A stretch of DNA of 64,000 nt from Rodentibacter caecimuris (GCF_024622045.1 NZ_JANKBP010000003.1), one strand, 5' to 3'; positions 43,648 to 53,658 are shown, numbered from the stretch's first letter. Program-made: numbers and translations. The notes: generated by a model not told the origin, from the letters alone.

Positions 43648-45030
43648 TTAGAGCCACATAAAATAGGCGAATCCGCCAATCACTGCAATACAGAATAAGT
43701 TCAGAATTAAGCCGACTTTTGCCATATCAATTTGTTTAACGTGCCCTGTCGAGAAAACAATGGCATTCGGCGGCGTTGCGATAGGAAGCATAAAGGCACA
43801 GCTGGCACCGCAGGCAATAATTGCCGCAAGTGCAATCGGCGGTAGAGCCATAGATTGTGCAACGGAAATAACAATAGGAATAATTAATGCGGCACTTGCC
43901 GTATTAGAGGTAAATTCCGTTAAAAAGATAATGAAACCGGCAATCGCAAAGCATAGTACCCAAAGCGGTTTCTCCTGTACAAATTGTACGATAGTATCCG
44001 CCATAATTTTACTCGCCCCTGAATCTTTCATCACAATGCTGAGGGTTAAGCCGCCGCCAAAGAGTAAAAGCACGCCCCATTCTACACGCTCTTGAATTTC
44101 TTTCCAGCGGGCAACCCCAGAAATGCAAATTAAAATAACGACGAGTAGGGCAATGACCGTATCGAAATTTTCAATGTTTTTCGGGAGTGCTAAGAATTGA
44201 CTGATCAAGGGGTTAATCACCGATCCAAACAATAATAAAACGGTCATAAAAATAAAAATGCCAAGGGTAAGTATATTTTTCTGATTGAGTTCCACTTTTT
44301 CGATTGATGGTGAAAAATCGACCGAAAAATCAGGACGTAACACAACCCATAATGCAAAAATCATAGATGGAATTAAGAGCAGCATCACCGGAAATCCATA
44401 GGCTAACCATTCGGTAAACGTAACCTGAATTTGAGAGGCTAAAATGGCGTTAGGGGCACTGCCGACAAGTGTTCCGATACCACCAATATTTGCACTAAAT
44501 GCCATTCCGAGTAATACGAAACAATAGAGGCGATAATTTTTCTGAGCATTAATGCCTTTTAGCATACCCATCGTCAGAGGTAACATCATTGCGGCAACGG
44601 CGGTATTATTTATCCACATAGAAAGAAAAATTGTTACACCGAACAGATAGGCGACGGATAACTTTAAATTACCTTTCGCCAAGCGGATAATGTAGTTAGC
44701 GATAATTTTGTCGAGATTTTGGATTTGTAGAACCGCAGCAACAACAAATCCGCCAAAAAACATATAAATAATCGGTGTGGAAAACGGTGCTAAGGCTTTT
44801 TGTGTATTAATCAACCCCAAACCAATGGCTACGATCGGCACCATAAGGGAGGTTACAGTAATATTAAATGCCTCGGTCAGCCATAAAATCCCGACAAAAA
44901 CCAGCAAAGCAAGACCACGATTTTCTTGTGGGGAGAAGGGTAGAATCTTAATTAAAACAAGTATTAGCATAAAATCTAAGGCGAGTATAATTAAACCTTT
45001 ATATTTGGAAAAATATGTTGTTTTTTGCAT
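43648..45030 (-). CDS. DASS family sodium/dicarboxylate symporter
   Basis: A 460-residue transporter from the ATG at 45030, which has GGAGG seven bases upstream; a longer open frame starting at 45081 is less likely. It shows 11 or so membrane segments and two related substrate/sodium motifs: WINNTAVAAMMLPL (usual SNT, here NNT) and FTSNTASAALIIPI (SNT). This is the divalent anion:Na+ symporter family of VcINDY. Likely substrates are succinate, malate or fumarate. Single-gene unit. Confidence 0.9.
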   Translation of the reverse strand: MQKTTYFSKYKGLIILALDFMLILVLIKILPFSPQENRGLALLVFVGILWLTEAFNITVTSLMVPIVAIGLGLINTQKALAPFSTPIIYMFFGGFVVAAVLQIQNLDKIIANYIIRLAKGNLKLSVAYLFGVTIFLSMWINNTAVAAMMLPLTMGMLKGINAQKNYRLYCFVLLGMAFSANIGGIGTLVGSAPNAILASQIQVTFTEWLAYGFPVMLLLIPSMIFALWVVLRPDFSVDFSPSIEKVELNQKNILTLGIFIFMTVLLLFGSVINPLISQFLALPKNIENFDTVIALLVVILICISGVARWKEIQERVEWGVLLLFGGGLTLSIVMKDSGASKIMADTIVQFVQEKPLWVLCFAIAGFIIFLTEFTSNTASAALIIPIVISVAQSMALPPIALAAIIACGASCAFMLPIATPPNAIVFSTGHVKQIDMAKVGLILNLFCIAVIGGFAYFMWL

Positions 45031-45618
45031 TGTATAACCTCCATTATGAAGTTTTTTGTTATTAAATTGTATATTTCCCAATTAGGCTTTTAACAGAGTT
45101 TATAATTTAGATCAAATGATTTTAACAAATAACGGCAGGTTAAAAGGTTGGGTAAAAAATAAAAAATTTTGATGTTGTAAATAATCTTATAAAAAGTTTA
45201 ACGGATAAAAATGTAATTTCTTAATCAAGAAAGTCAGTTAGGCGAAATGGTGAGAGAAAAAATAGTTAAGATGATGTGAAAGTCTCTTCGATAAGGAAAT
45301 ATTTAACAAAAAAAGAGCGGTCAATTTTTTATGTGAATTTGTAAAATTGTCCAACGTTATGTTAAAACGCACAAAATAAAAAAATCTATACAAAATAGAG
45401 GCGTTGAATACGTATTCTAAATTCACTGCCCGATAGTCGGCAGTATTGCCGTTAAACGTAACAATACGTTTACAAAGCAAAATTTTATTCCTTAGGGTAA
45501 CGTCTGGATAAATCCGCTCGTATCAAAGCACGTTTAGGCGGTTAATTTTTATTGAGTAAAAAAGCTGGGGAAATCCCGAGCCTTTTTGTTTTCAATATGA
45601 TAGTGATGAGCACCAATA
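45031..45618. other. Long non-coding region with palindromes and a terminator-like hairpin
   Basis: About 590 bases without a convincing gene, holding the promoter region of the DASS transporter. Structures seen: perfect palindrome GAATACGTATTC (45407-45418), CTGCC/GGCAG hairpin (45426-45442), TAAACGTA-ACAA-TACGTTTA (45453-45472), and a hairpin with T run (about 45560-45589). These could form an RNA of roughly 180 nt on the plus strand. An 80-residue open frame at 45480-45238 has no recognisable features and is not called. Confidence 0.5.
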
Positions 45619-46200
45619 TTAACCAAACACGCGATTTAAATGCGCTTTGTAATCAGCGATGTATTTCGGCACATCAGGTGATTTAATCACATCATTACAT
45701 ATAAATGTCGGTAAGCGCTCGGTCATGCCAATAAACTCATTGGCTTTGTGGAAATGTAAATAAACCCCGTCCACACCTTGTGCTTCAAAGAAATCCCCTT
45801 CACGGCTAAAGGCTTCAATCGGCGCATTCCAAGTGAGCTACAACATATGTTTTTTACCGCCCAATAAACCGCCTGTGCCGTATCCCTCTGTCGGATTAAC
45901 ACGGTGACGACCGTCGCTTTGATATAATTTGCCGTGTCCTGCGGTAAATACTTCGTCAATGTATTTTTTTACCGTCCAAGGTTCGCCCATCCACCAGCCG
46001 GGCATTTGCCAAATTACCGCGTCCATCCATAAAAATTTTTCGATTTCCGTCGTAATCTCATAGCCCTGCTCAATGACAGTTTCTTGCACTTGATGCCCCA
46101 AGTTTGCCAATACTTCGCGTGCCGTGGCGTGCAGGGTATGGTTTAATTGCCCGTTAGAATGACCAAAGGTTTTTCCACCGTCTAATAATAAAATGTTCAT
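45619..46200 (-). pseudogene. mdaB: NADPH:quinone reductase MdaB (nonsense mutation)
   Basis: The frame encodes a full 193-residue flavodoxin-like quinone reductase, the E. coli MdaB length, but has an in-frame TAG at 45840-45838 where E. coli has Ser in MLSLTWNAP. Upstream half: MNILLLDGGKTFGHSNGQLN, VIWQMPGWWMGEPWTVKKYID. Downstream half: LTWNAPIEAFSREGDFF, HFHKANEFIGM and DVIKSPDVPKYIADYKAHL. The single lesion and otherwise good sequence suggest recent loss. Confidence 0.9.
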
Positions 46201-46344
46201 TTTGCTCTCCTGATAGGTTTAATAATAGCTTAAGTGGTTAGATTTTTCGATTGTTTGGCGTTGGCACAATGCCCAATATATCCAATTTTAGATATCGCCG
46301 ACATTGTGCCAAAATTTCGCTAAAACTAACCGCACTTTTAGTCG

Positions 46345-48431
46345 TTAGAATGCATATTTTACATTCATTCCAACATTAAAATTGCGTTTTAGTGCCGGTT
46401 CGTAATAGCGGCCGTTGGCGTCATTGATAACCACATTGGCATAATCTTTATCAAATAGATTATTGACACGTAAGTGGTGATCAATCTGCCAGTTGCCTTT
46501 TTCCCACAAGTAGCCCGCATAAGTTCCCACTACGGTGTAGCTTGGGGCGTATTCGCTATTCGCGTTATTGACCGCTACTCTGCCGTGATAACGGGCATCT
46601 GCACCTATGCGCCAGCCTTGTTGGTCGTGCCAGCCAAGGCTTGCGTAGACATTATGCTTCGCTACGCCGGCAATACGATTTCCTTGGCGAATATTCGCTC
46701 CGACAGTTTGGCGGAAACGAGCGTCCACAAAAGTATAGCTTAATTGCATTTTTAAATCTTGCCAAAGCGTACCACTCCAAGCCAATTCCGCACCTTGACG
46801 ACGGGTTTTGCCGGCATTACGGAAGGTTGCCCGACCGCCCATGGTACCTGCCGAAACAATGTCATCTTTACTGTCGGTACGGTAAAGTGCCATTGTCAGT
46901 ATTCCATCGCCCAAGCCTTTTTTCAGCCCGATTTCATAATTATCTGTAGTAAGCGGTTTGAGGTCGAAATTCAAGCCGGATTGCCCGTCCGGACGATAAG
47001 AATGTGCCTGTTTCAAAGCCACGGCTGTAAGAGGCATAGAGATTGGTATCTGCCAGCCCCTGCCAACTTAGCCCGATACTTGGCAGCCATTTTTCATCTT
47101 TTTTGCGCCCGCTGTCATCGCCGTTGCGTAGATAGTGATCCTTCGATTTAAATGTAGTCGTGCTGTATCGCAAGCCACTGTGAAAACCCAATTCGGCAAG
47201 AATGCCCATTGTGTTTGCACATAGGGCTCGATGTTGTAAATTTTATTGGTTTCATCACGGCGTAACGCACCTTTTACCTCATTGATCGTGCCGTTAAAAT
47301 TTTCATAGCCTTTACGTTTATCTTGCATATAGTCGAATGCAAGACCTGTGATCACATTAAAGTTGTCGGTAAAATCGTGCTGTAAATACACATCCGTACC
47401 GGCATAATAGCGGGTGAAGTCAATCACGCCGCCAGCGTGCCCGGCGTTACGGATTTGGGTAATGCGGGGAATGGGCAAATACTGTTCAAGACTGCGTTCA
47501 CCAAGGTAGGCGGTTAAATTCAAACGATTTTTTCATCTAATTTTTGGCGATAACTCAAGCCAAGTTGAGTTTGACGCACGTTTTTGCGTGCATTAAACAT
47601 TTCAAGATTGGTCGCAACTTGATTACGGTTTGCTTTCCATTGTTCGTAGCTTAATGCTCCTGGATCTTATGCTTTAATATCGCTATGGTTGAAAGTAATG
47701 TCCACTTCCGCTTGGTTTTCCGTTGTCCAATCCGCTTTGAAATTCACCTGATTTTTGCGTGCGGCGCTGTGATCCCGCTCACCTTCCGTTGTGAAACGAT
47801 TAACGCTCAATACATACGCCGGTACATATTTATTGTCGCCACCACCTTGTGCTTTGAAACTATAATGCCATGTACCGTTACTCTCGCCGTCCACACTGGT
47901 TTCAATGCTCGGTGGGTTTTGTCCTTTTTGGCTGTGTACTAAAATTGTGCCTGCCGAAGAATTGCCGTAAAGCGATGAAAAAGGGCCTTTAAGTATTTCA
48001 ATGCGTCCGAGGGAATTAAGATCGATATGACTGGTTACCCCTTGACCGTCCGGCATGGTGGTTGTCGCCACCACCTTGTGCTTTGAAACTATAATGCCAT
48101 GTACCGTTACTCTCGCCGTCCACATATAACTGTACGCCGCCCCCCCCATACGAGAACCGCGCGTGGAAAGATTAATATCTTGTGCATAATTATGCCGATC
48201 CACGGCAACCAAACCGGCAATGCCTTGCAAAGCTTCGCTTAAGCTGACATTCATTCCGCTTTTTTGGCGCACATCCTCTCCTTCGATTACATCAATGGAA
48301 GCAGGGGTACTAAAAGGGTTCATTTCTGCTCGAACAGCGGTTACGGTAATTTCATCTAATGTTGTTTCATTGTTGGCAAAACTATTGACTGCGCTAGAGG
48401 CAATCAATGTTGCGATAACCGTTTTCTTCAT
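46345..48431 (-). pseudogene. pqqU: TonB-dependent PQQ receptor PqqU (YncD), multiply disrupted
   Basis: Four frame fragments line up in order with E. coli YncD/PqqU, the outer-membrane receptor for pyrroloquinoline quinone. The signal peptide and TonB box region are at the start (MKKTVIATLIASS, TLDEITVTAVRAE); then plug words DLNLSTRG-like, TMPDGQGVTS, EILKGPFSSLYGN; then barrel words GDDSGRKKDEKWLPSIGLSW, YRPDGQSGLNFDLKP, KNAGKTRRQGAELAW-like and a terminal YEPALKRNFNVGMNVKYAF. Lesions: a TAA at 47669-47667, a lost base in an A run near 47530, frameshifts near 47175 and 47030, and a 63-bp duplication near 48062-48124. Confidence 0.9.
47833..48124 (-). repeat. 63-bp exact direct repeat within pqqU
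   Basis: The segment at 47833-47895 recurs without change at 48062-48124, 229 bases away in the same orientation. The second copy interrupts the plug-domain sequence between LYVDG and TMPDG. It is read in a different frame from the first copy. A run of eight C (eight G on the coding strand) lies just beyond at 48140-48147. Confidence 0.95.
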
Positions 48432-48511
48432 TTAAAAGAAAGGCATCTTTAACGATGCCTTGAAATATTTACAAATTTTGGTCGAGAACAGACCGTTTAT
48501 AAGAGTTAGGA

Positions 48512-49075
48512 TTATTTACCGGTGTATTCAAACACGACAATAGCGCCTTTATTTTGCATTTCGGTGTTCGGCTTGCCGTTTTTACCTAAACCATAACCAA
48601 CCGCATCGGTCGCCACATAGATTTTGCGTGTATCCGGACTGATTACCGCATTACGGTAACGGTTATCGGTTTTGAAGTGTTTGCTGAAATCGCCTTGCAC
48701 TTGTTCCGATTTGCCGTCTAATTTAACACGATAAATCGCACCGCTCTTTAAGGTGGTGATTAACAAGGAATTTTGCCACTCTTTGATCGCCCCGTCTTTC
48801 GGGTAGTAAATAATGCTTGACGGCGCAATGGTCGGCCAGCATAAGAATAATATAAAACGGTACGTTTTCCGCTTTTTGGATCGATTTTAACAATATTTTT
48901 GCCTTGACGATCGGTAATCCAAAGTCGGTTATCCTTCCCAAAGTATTTCTCAAGAGCTTTCCAAGCCATCGACTAACACTGTTGCGTTAAACGATTCGGC
49001 AATATCCACTTTATTGTCGGCTTTCGTATAAAGATTGCTACTAGTAACCGATAATATGTAAGCAAGTGTTGTTTT
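48512..49075 (-). pseudogene. PQQ-dependent soluble glucose dehydrogenase remnant
   Basis: The C-terminal part (WPTIAPSSIIYYPKDGAI, NSLLITTLKSGAIYRVKLDG, NRYRNAVISPDTRKIYVATD, KGAIVVFEYTGK at the stop) matches the C-terminus of soluble quinoprotein glucose dehydrogenase (GdhB type). An N-terminal scrap (DNRLWITDRQGKNIVKIDPKSG) matches its first blade. About 300 residues between are missing; the junction is at about 48838-48855. There are also frameshifts near 48960 and no usable start codon near 49080. It sits directly before pqqU in the same orientation. Confidence 0.82.
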
Positions 49076-49270
49076 TTTTTATTAAATCTCCTAATAAGAT
49101 TATGGTTGATAAAATCGTCGAGTAAAAGTGCGTTCGGAAAATCCAACGAATTTGGGATATTGAATTTACCGACCGACTAAAATGAAAAATGTCATTTTAG
49201 TGATTTTAAAGGGCTTGGCAAGAAGGGCTATAAATGAGCGGTAATCACCGCTCATTGAGGCTTTGCCGTC
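49076..49270. other. Intergenic region with two hairpins
   Basis: Two perfect inverted repeats, ACTAAAATGA / TCATTTTAGT (49176-49201) and ATGAGCGGT / ACCGCTCAT (49234-49255). The second is a likely minus-strand terminator for the pirin gene. No gene seen. Confidence 0.6.
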
Positions 49271-49942
49271 TTACGCCATGCTAAGTTCCATTGGTACTTC
49301 CATCAACAAAATTTCAGCATCGTCTGTTGCTTCCACGTTGAAGTTCTCAACATCCCAAACGCCTAAGCCATCACGTTCGGAAAGATCGAAACCAGCTACT
49401 TTTGCGGTACCTTTAATGACGAAGACATAGACACCATTTTTCGTGTCGTTTAAGCGGTATTCTTTCTTTGTACCTTTGTCAAATTTTGCCAAGTTGAACC
49501 ATGCATTTTGGTGAATCCATACCCCTTCATCGTCTGCATTTGGCGATAAAATTTGTTGGAAATCGTTTGGTTTTGCGCCCTCCGCAATACTTATTTGTTG
49601 ATAACGCGGTGTCACATTACGTTTATTTGGGAACACCCAAATTTGTAAAAATTTCACCGGTATATCCGCATTTGGATTCATTTCGCTATGGGTAATACCT
49701 GTACCGGCAGACATCACTTGAATATCGCCGTGATGAATGACACTGCCGTTACCCATATTATCGTGTGGGTGTGTACCAAAACCGCGTCCGCCCTAGACAA
49801 AGTCATCATTGATTACACGTAATGCACCGAAGTGAATACGATCAGGATCGTAATAATTGGCGAAACTAAACGTATGACGGCTTTTTAACCAGCTGTGATC
49901 TGCGTTACTACGAGAATTTGCTGAATGAAATACAGTTTTCAT
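49271..49942 (-). pseudogene. Pirin family protein (YhhW-like), nonsense and internal deletion
   Basis: The frame from ATG 49942 reads a pirin N-terminus (SRHTFSFANYYDPDRIHFGALRVINDDFV) and then a TAG at codon 50 (49795-49793). It continues in frame with GGRGFGTHPHDNMGNGSV, QVMSAGTGITHSEMNPN and a second cupin to the end (residues about 60-223). Compared with E. coli YhhW, about 20 residues are missing between HPHDNM and MGNGSV. Pirin/YhhW proteins are bicupins with metal ligands in the H-P-H motif, some with quercetinase activity. Downstream coding could still start at an internal ATG (49756) but without the metal motif. Confidence 0.87.
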
Positions 49943-50111
49943 AGATACTCCTTAACTTTTTAAAATAAGCTACACATTGCTGTGCGTTCTTGATGTGGCG
50001 TATGCTACGCTTTCTTAAAAAAGAAAAAGACGATCTTTGTTAAAAGATTATTTACTAAGAGTGAATAATTGAAAGGGTTAGTATTTTAATGATTACGATC
50101 ATTTAGAATAT

Positions 50112-50141
50112 AAAAAGAGCCGGCAAAACCGGCTCTTTTAG
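50112..50141 (-). terminator. Terminator after nrdB
   Basis: Stem AAAAGAGCCGG / CCGGCTCTTTT with loop of five, then TTATA on the minus strand. Confidence 0.88.
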
Positions 50142-50153
50142 CTATCATCTTAA

Positions 50154-51284
50154 TTAAAGATCGAAATCGCCAAAATCTTTGGTATCCACTTTAGAATCAA
50201 TCTGACCCACAAGATAAGAGCTCACTTCGACTTCTTGTGGTGCCACTTGTACGTTATCGGAAACCAACCAAGCATTGATCCAAGGGATTGGGTTGGAACG
50301 TGCTTGGAACGGCAATGGTAAGCCAACCGCCTGCATACGGATGTTGGTGATATATTCTACATATTGAACCAAAATATCTTTGTTTAAGCCGATCATTGAA
50401 CCGTCTTTAAACAAATAATCCGCCCATTCTTTTTCCTGTTCCGCCGCAGCAAGGAATAAATCATAGGCTTCCTGTTTGCATTCTTCAGCAATTTCCGCCA
50501 TTTCAGGATCATCCTGACCCGCCGCCATAATGTTTAAAATATGCTGTGTCCCAGTTAGGTGTAGCGCTTCGTCACGGGCGATAAATTTAATAATTTTTGC
50601 GTTACCTTCCATTAATTGGCGTTCCGCAAAAGCAAAAGAGCAGGCAAAAGACACATAGAAACGGATCGCTTCAAGGGCATTTACGCTCATTAAGCAAAGA
50701 TAAAGCTGTCTTTTGAGGTTACGTAAGGTAACGACACATTCTTTGCCATCTACCGTGTAAGTGCCTTCTCCGTATAAACTATAAAGTTGGCTATCACGGA
50801 TTAAATCATCATAGTAAGAAGAAATATCTCGTGCACGTTTGATAATTTCTTCGTTGGTGACGATATCATCAAAGACGATAGACGGATCATTCACAATATT
50901 ACGAATAATATGGGTGTAAGAACGGCTGTGAATGGTTTCAGAGAACGTCCATGTTTCAATCCAAGTTTCCAATTCCGGAATGGATACCAATGGCAATAAT
51001 GCCACATTCGGGCTACGACCTTGGATAGAATCCAGCAAGGTTTGATATTTTAAGTTACTGATGAAAATATGTTTTTCATGTTCCGGCAACGCAGCGTAAT
51101 CGATACGATCTTGCGACACATCCACTTCTTCCGGACGCCAGAAGAAAGACAGTTGTTTTTCAATGAGCTTTTCAAAAGTCTCATATTTTTGTTGATCGTA
51201 ACGTGCCACGTTTACATTTTGACCAAAGAACATAGGCTCTTTGAGTTGGTCGTTTTTGGTTTGTGAGAAAGTGGTATATGCCAT
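50154..51284 (-). CDS. nrdB: Ribonucleotide reductase class Ia, beta subunit
   Basis: A 376-residue NrdB, same size as E. coli. The diiron ligands lie in DRIDYAALPEHEKHIF (first helix), WTFSETIHSRSYTHI and FIARDEALHLTGTQH. The C-terminal tail SKVDTKDFGDFDL binds NrdA. It holds the tyrosyl radical used to make deoxyribonucleotides. Second gene of nrdA-nrdB, with a USS hairpin in the gap. Confidence 0.97.
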   Translation of the reverse strand: MAYTTFSQTKNDQLKEPMFFGQNVNVARYDQQKYETFEKLIEKQLSFFWRPEEVDVSQDRIDYAALPEHEKHIFISNLKYQTLLDSIQGRSPNVALLPLVSIPELETWIETWTFSETIHSRSYTHIIRNIVNDPSIVFDDIVTNEEIIKRARDISSYYDDLIRDSQLYSLYGEGTYTVDGKECVVTLRNLKRQLYLCLMSVNALEAIRFYVSFACSFAFAERQLMEGNAKIIKFIARDEALHLTGTQHILNIMAAGQDDPEMAEIAEECKQEAYDLFLAAAEQEKEWADYLFKDGSMIGLNKDILVQYVEYITNIRMQAVGLPLPFQARSNPIPWINAWLVSDNVQVAPQEVEVSSYLVGQIDSKVDTKDFGDFDL

Positions 51285-51307
51285 TTGGGTTTCCTCTGTT
51301 TTTTAAA

Positions 51308-51337
51308 AAAATGCGGTCGATTTTAACCGCACTTTTA
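51308..51337 (-). terminator. Partial USS hairpin between nrdA and nrdB
   Basis: AATGCGGTCGATTTTAACCGCACTT region: one exact USS and one degenerate copy face each other. It may lower nrdB expression by attenuation. Confidence 0.45.
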
Positions 51338-51350
51338 AAGGTTTGATTAA

Positions 51351-53621
51351 TTAGATTTTACACGCCCCACCTGCGCAACCATCATCAAGATCTTCTTGGG
51401 CATCTTCAGCGCCGTCGCGGGTGTTTTGGTAGTAAAGGGTTTTTAAGCCGTACTTGTAAGCGGTTAATAAGTCTTTTAATAGTACTTTCATTGGGACTTT
51501 ACTGTCTTCAAAACGTTTTGGATCGTAGTTAGTGTTTGCGGAAATCGCTTGATCCACGAATTTTTGCATAATACCGACTAAGTGGAGATAGCCGTCATTG
51601 TTTGGGATATCCCACAGCAATTCGTAATTGTCGCTTAAGTTTTCGTAATCCGGCACCACTTGTTTTAAGATCCCGTCTTTTGAGGCTTTCACGCTGACAT
51701 GACCGCGCGGCGGCTCAATACCATTGGTGGCGTTAGAAATCTGTGATGACGTTTCTGACGGCATTAGTGCGGTGAGGGTCGAGTTACGTAAGCCGAATTC
51801 TTGAATATCTTTACGCAAACTTTCCCAATCGTAGTGCAACGGCTCTTGTGTGAGCGAGTCCAAATCTTTTTTATAGGTATCAATCGGTAAAATACCTTGT
51901 GAGTAGGTGGTTTGATTGAAATATTCGCAGGCACCTTGTTCTTTGGCTAAATTCATTGAAGCTTTCAATAAATAATATTGAATCGCTTCAAAAGTGCGGT
52001 GGGTTAAGTCATTCGCACTGCCATCAGAGTAACGTACGCCATTTTTCGCTAAGTAATAGGCATAGTTAATTACACCAATACCGAGAGAACGACGGGCAAG
52101 GGAACTGCGTTTTGCTGCGGCAACAGGGTAGTCTTGATAATCTAATAAGGCGTCTAATGCACGAACGGCAAGATTTGCTAATTCTTCCAATTCATCAAGA
52201 TTTTCAATTTTGCCTAAGTTAAATGCGGAAAGAGTACAAAGGGCAATCTCACCGTTTTCATCATGAATATGATTCAATGGTTTGGTTGGTAAGGCAATTT
52301 CTAAGCATAAGTTAGATTGGCGTACCGGTGCCACTTGCGGATCAAATGGTGAATGCGTATTACAGTGATCCACATTTTGAATGTAGATACGACCGGTTGA
52401 GGCGCGTTCTTGCATTAACAAAGAGAAAATTTCAACCGCTTTAACGGAACGCTTACGAATGCTCGGATCTTGCTCGTATTTGAGGTAAAGTTCTTCAAAT
52501 TTCTCTTGATCGGCAAAGAAGGCTTCGTAAAGTCCCGGTACATCGGAAGGACTGAATAAGGTAATATCACCGCCCTTAATTAAGCGTTGATACATTAATT
52601 TATTTAATTGCACACCGTAGTCCATGTGGCGCACACGGTTATCTTCCACACCACGGTTATTTTTCAATACCAATAGGCTTTCAGCCTCTAAATGCCATAA
52701 CGGGTAGTAAACCGTTGCCGCACCGCCACGCACACCGCCTTGTGAACAAGATTTTACCGCCGTTTGGAAATACTTATAGAACGGAATACAACCGGTATGG
52801 AAAGCCTCACCGCCACGAATTTCACTGCCCAGGGCACGAATTGCACCGGCATTAATCCCGATTCCCGCCCGTTGGGAAACATATTTCACAATGGCAGAAG
52901 CGGTGGCATTGATGGAATCCAAGCTGTCGCCACATTCAATTAATACGCAAGAACTGAACTGACGAGTTGGCGTTCTTACCCCCGCCATAATTGGGGTCGG
53001 CAAGGAAATTTTAAATGTAGAAGTCGCATCGTAGAAACGCTTGATATAGTCCAAGCGGGTCTCTTGCGGATATTTTGAAAACAAACTCGCCGCGACCAAT
53101 AAATACAGGAATTGTGCAGATTCGTAAATCTCACCAGTTACACGGTTTTGTACTAAATATTTCCCTTCCAGTTGTTTTACTGCCGCATAAGAAAAGGTCA
53201 TATCACGCCAGTGATCGATAAAACCGTCCATTTCATCCCATTCTTCACGGGTGTAATCGTCTAAAAGAGCATGATCATATTTGCCCATGCGCACGAGTTT
53301 TTTGACGTGATCATATAAACGGGGCGGATCGAAATGACCGTAAGCTTTTTTGCGCAAATGGAAAATCGCTAAACGAGCAGCAAGATATTGATAATCCGGA
53401 GTATCTTTACTAATTAAATCTGCCGCAGCTTTGATGATGGTTTCGTGAATATCGGAAGTACGAATGCCTTCGTAAAACTGAATATGTGAACGTAACTCCA
53501 CTTGAGAGACGGAAACATTTTCTAATCCTTCTGCCGCCCAAGTAATCACTCGGTGAATTTTATCAAGATTGATTTGTTCTTGCGAACCATCACGCTTGGT
53601 AACCTTTAAACTCTTGTTCAT
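51351..53621 (-). CDS. nrdA: Ribonucleotide reductase class Ia, alpha subunit
   Basis: A 756-residue NrdA from the ATG at 53621 (MNKSLKVTKRDGSQEQI). An in-frame extension to 53693 would cover the NrdR boxes, so it is rejected. The N-terminal ATP-cone, the catalytic Cys in SNLCLEIALP and NLGKIENL region, and the redox-active tail CAGGACKI (Cys pair) are present. It reduces NDPs with NrdB. The operon is under probable NrdR control. Confidence 0.97.
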   Translation of the reverse strand: MNKSLKVTKRDGSQEQINLDKIHRVITWAAEGLENVSVSQVELRSHIQFYEGIRTSDIHETIIKAAADLISKDTPDYQYLAARLAIFHLRKKAYGHFDPPRLYDHVKKLVRMGKYDHALLDDYTREEWDEMDGFIDHWRDMTFSYAAVKQLEGKYLVQNRVTGEIYESAQFLYLLVAASLFSKYPQETRLDYIKRFYDATSTFKISLPTPIMAGVRTPTRQFSSCVLIECGDSLDSINATASAIVKYVSQRAGIGINAGAIRALGSEIRGGEAFHTGCIPFYKYFQTAVKSCSQGGVRGGAATVYYPLWHLEAESLLVLKNNRGVEDNRVRHMDYGVQLNKLMYQRLIKGGDITLFSPSDVPGLYEAFFADQEKFEELYLKYEQDPSIRKRSVKAVEIFSLLMQERASTGRIYIQNVDHCNTHSPFDPQVAPVRQSNLCLEIALPTKPLNHIHDENGEIALCTLSAFNLGKIENLDELEELANLAVRALDALLDYQDYPVAAAKRSSLARRSLGIGVINYAYYLAKNGVRYSDGSANDLTHRTFEAIQYYLLKASMNLAKEQGACEYFNQTTYSQGILPIDTYKKDLDSLTQEPLHYDWESLRKDIQEFGLRNSTLTALMPSETSSQISNATNGIEPPRGHVSVKASKDGILKQVVPDYENLSDNYELLWDIPNNDGYLHLVGIMQKFVDQAISANTNYDPKRFEDSKVPMKVLLKDLLTAYKYGLKTLYYQNTRDGAEDAQEDLDDGCAGGACKI

Positions 53622-53658
53622 GAATACGACCCCTGCAATTGCTATGATATGTTTTTGA

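Noticed and set aside
45238..45480. 80-residue minus-strand open frame
   Set aside because: No ribosome site, no recognisable domain, AT-rich; treated as non-coding.
45838..49795. Amber codon suppression in mdaB and pirin
   Set aside because: Two TAG codons alone do not support recoding, especially next to frameshifted genes and with a TAA in pqqU; mutation is simpler.
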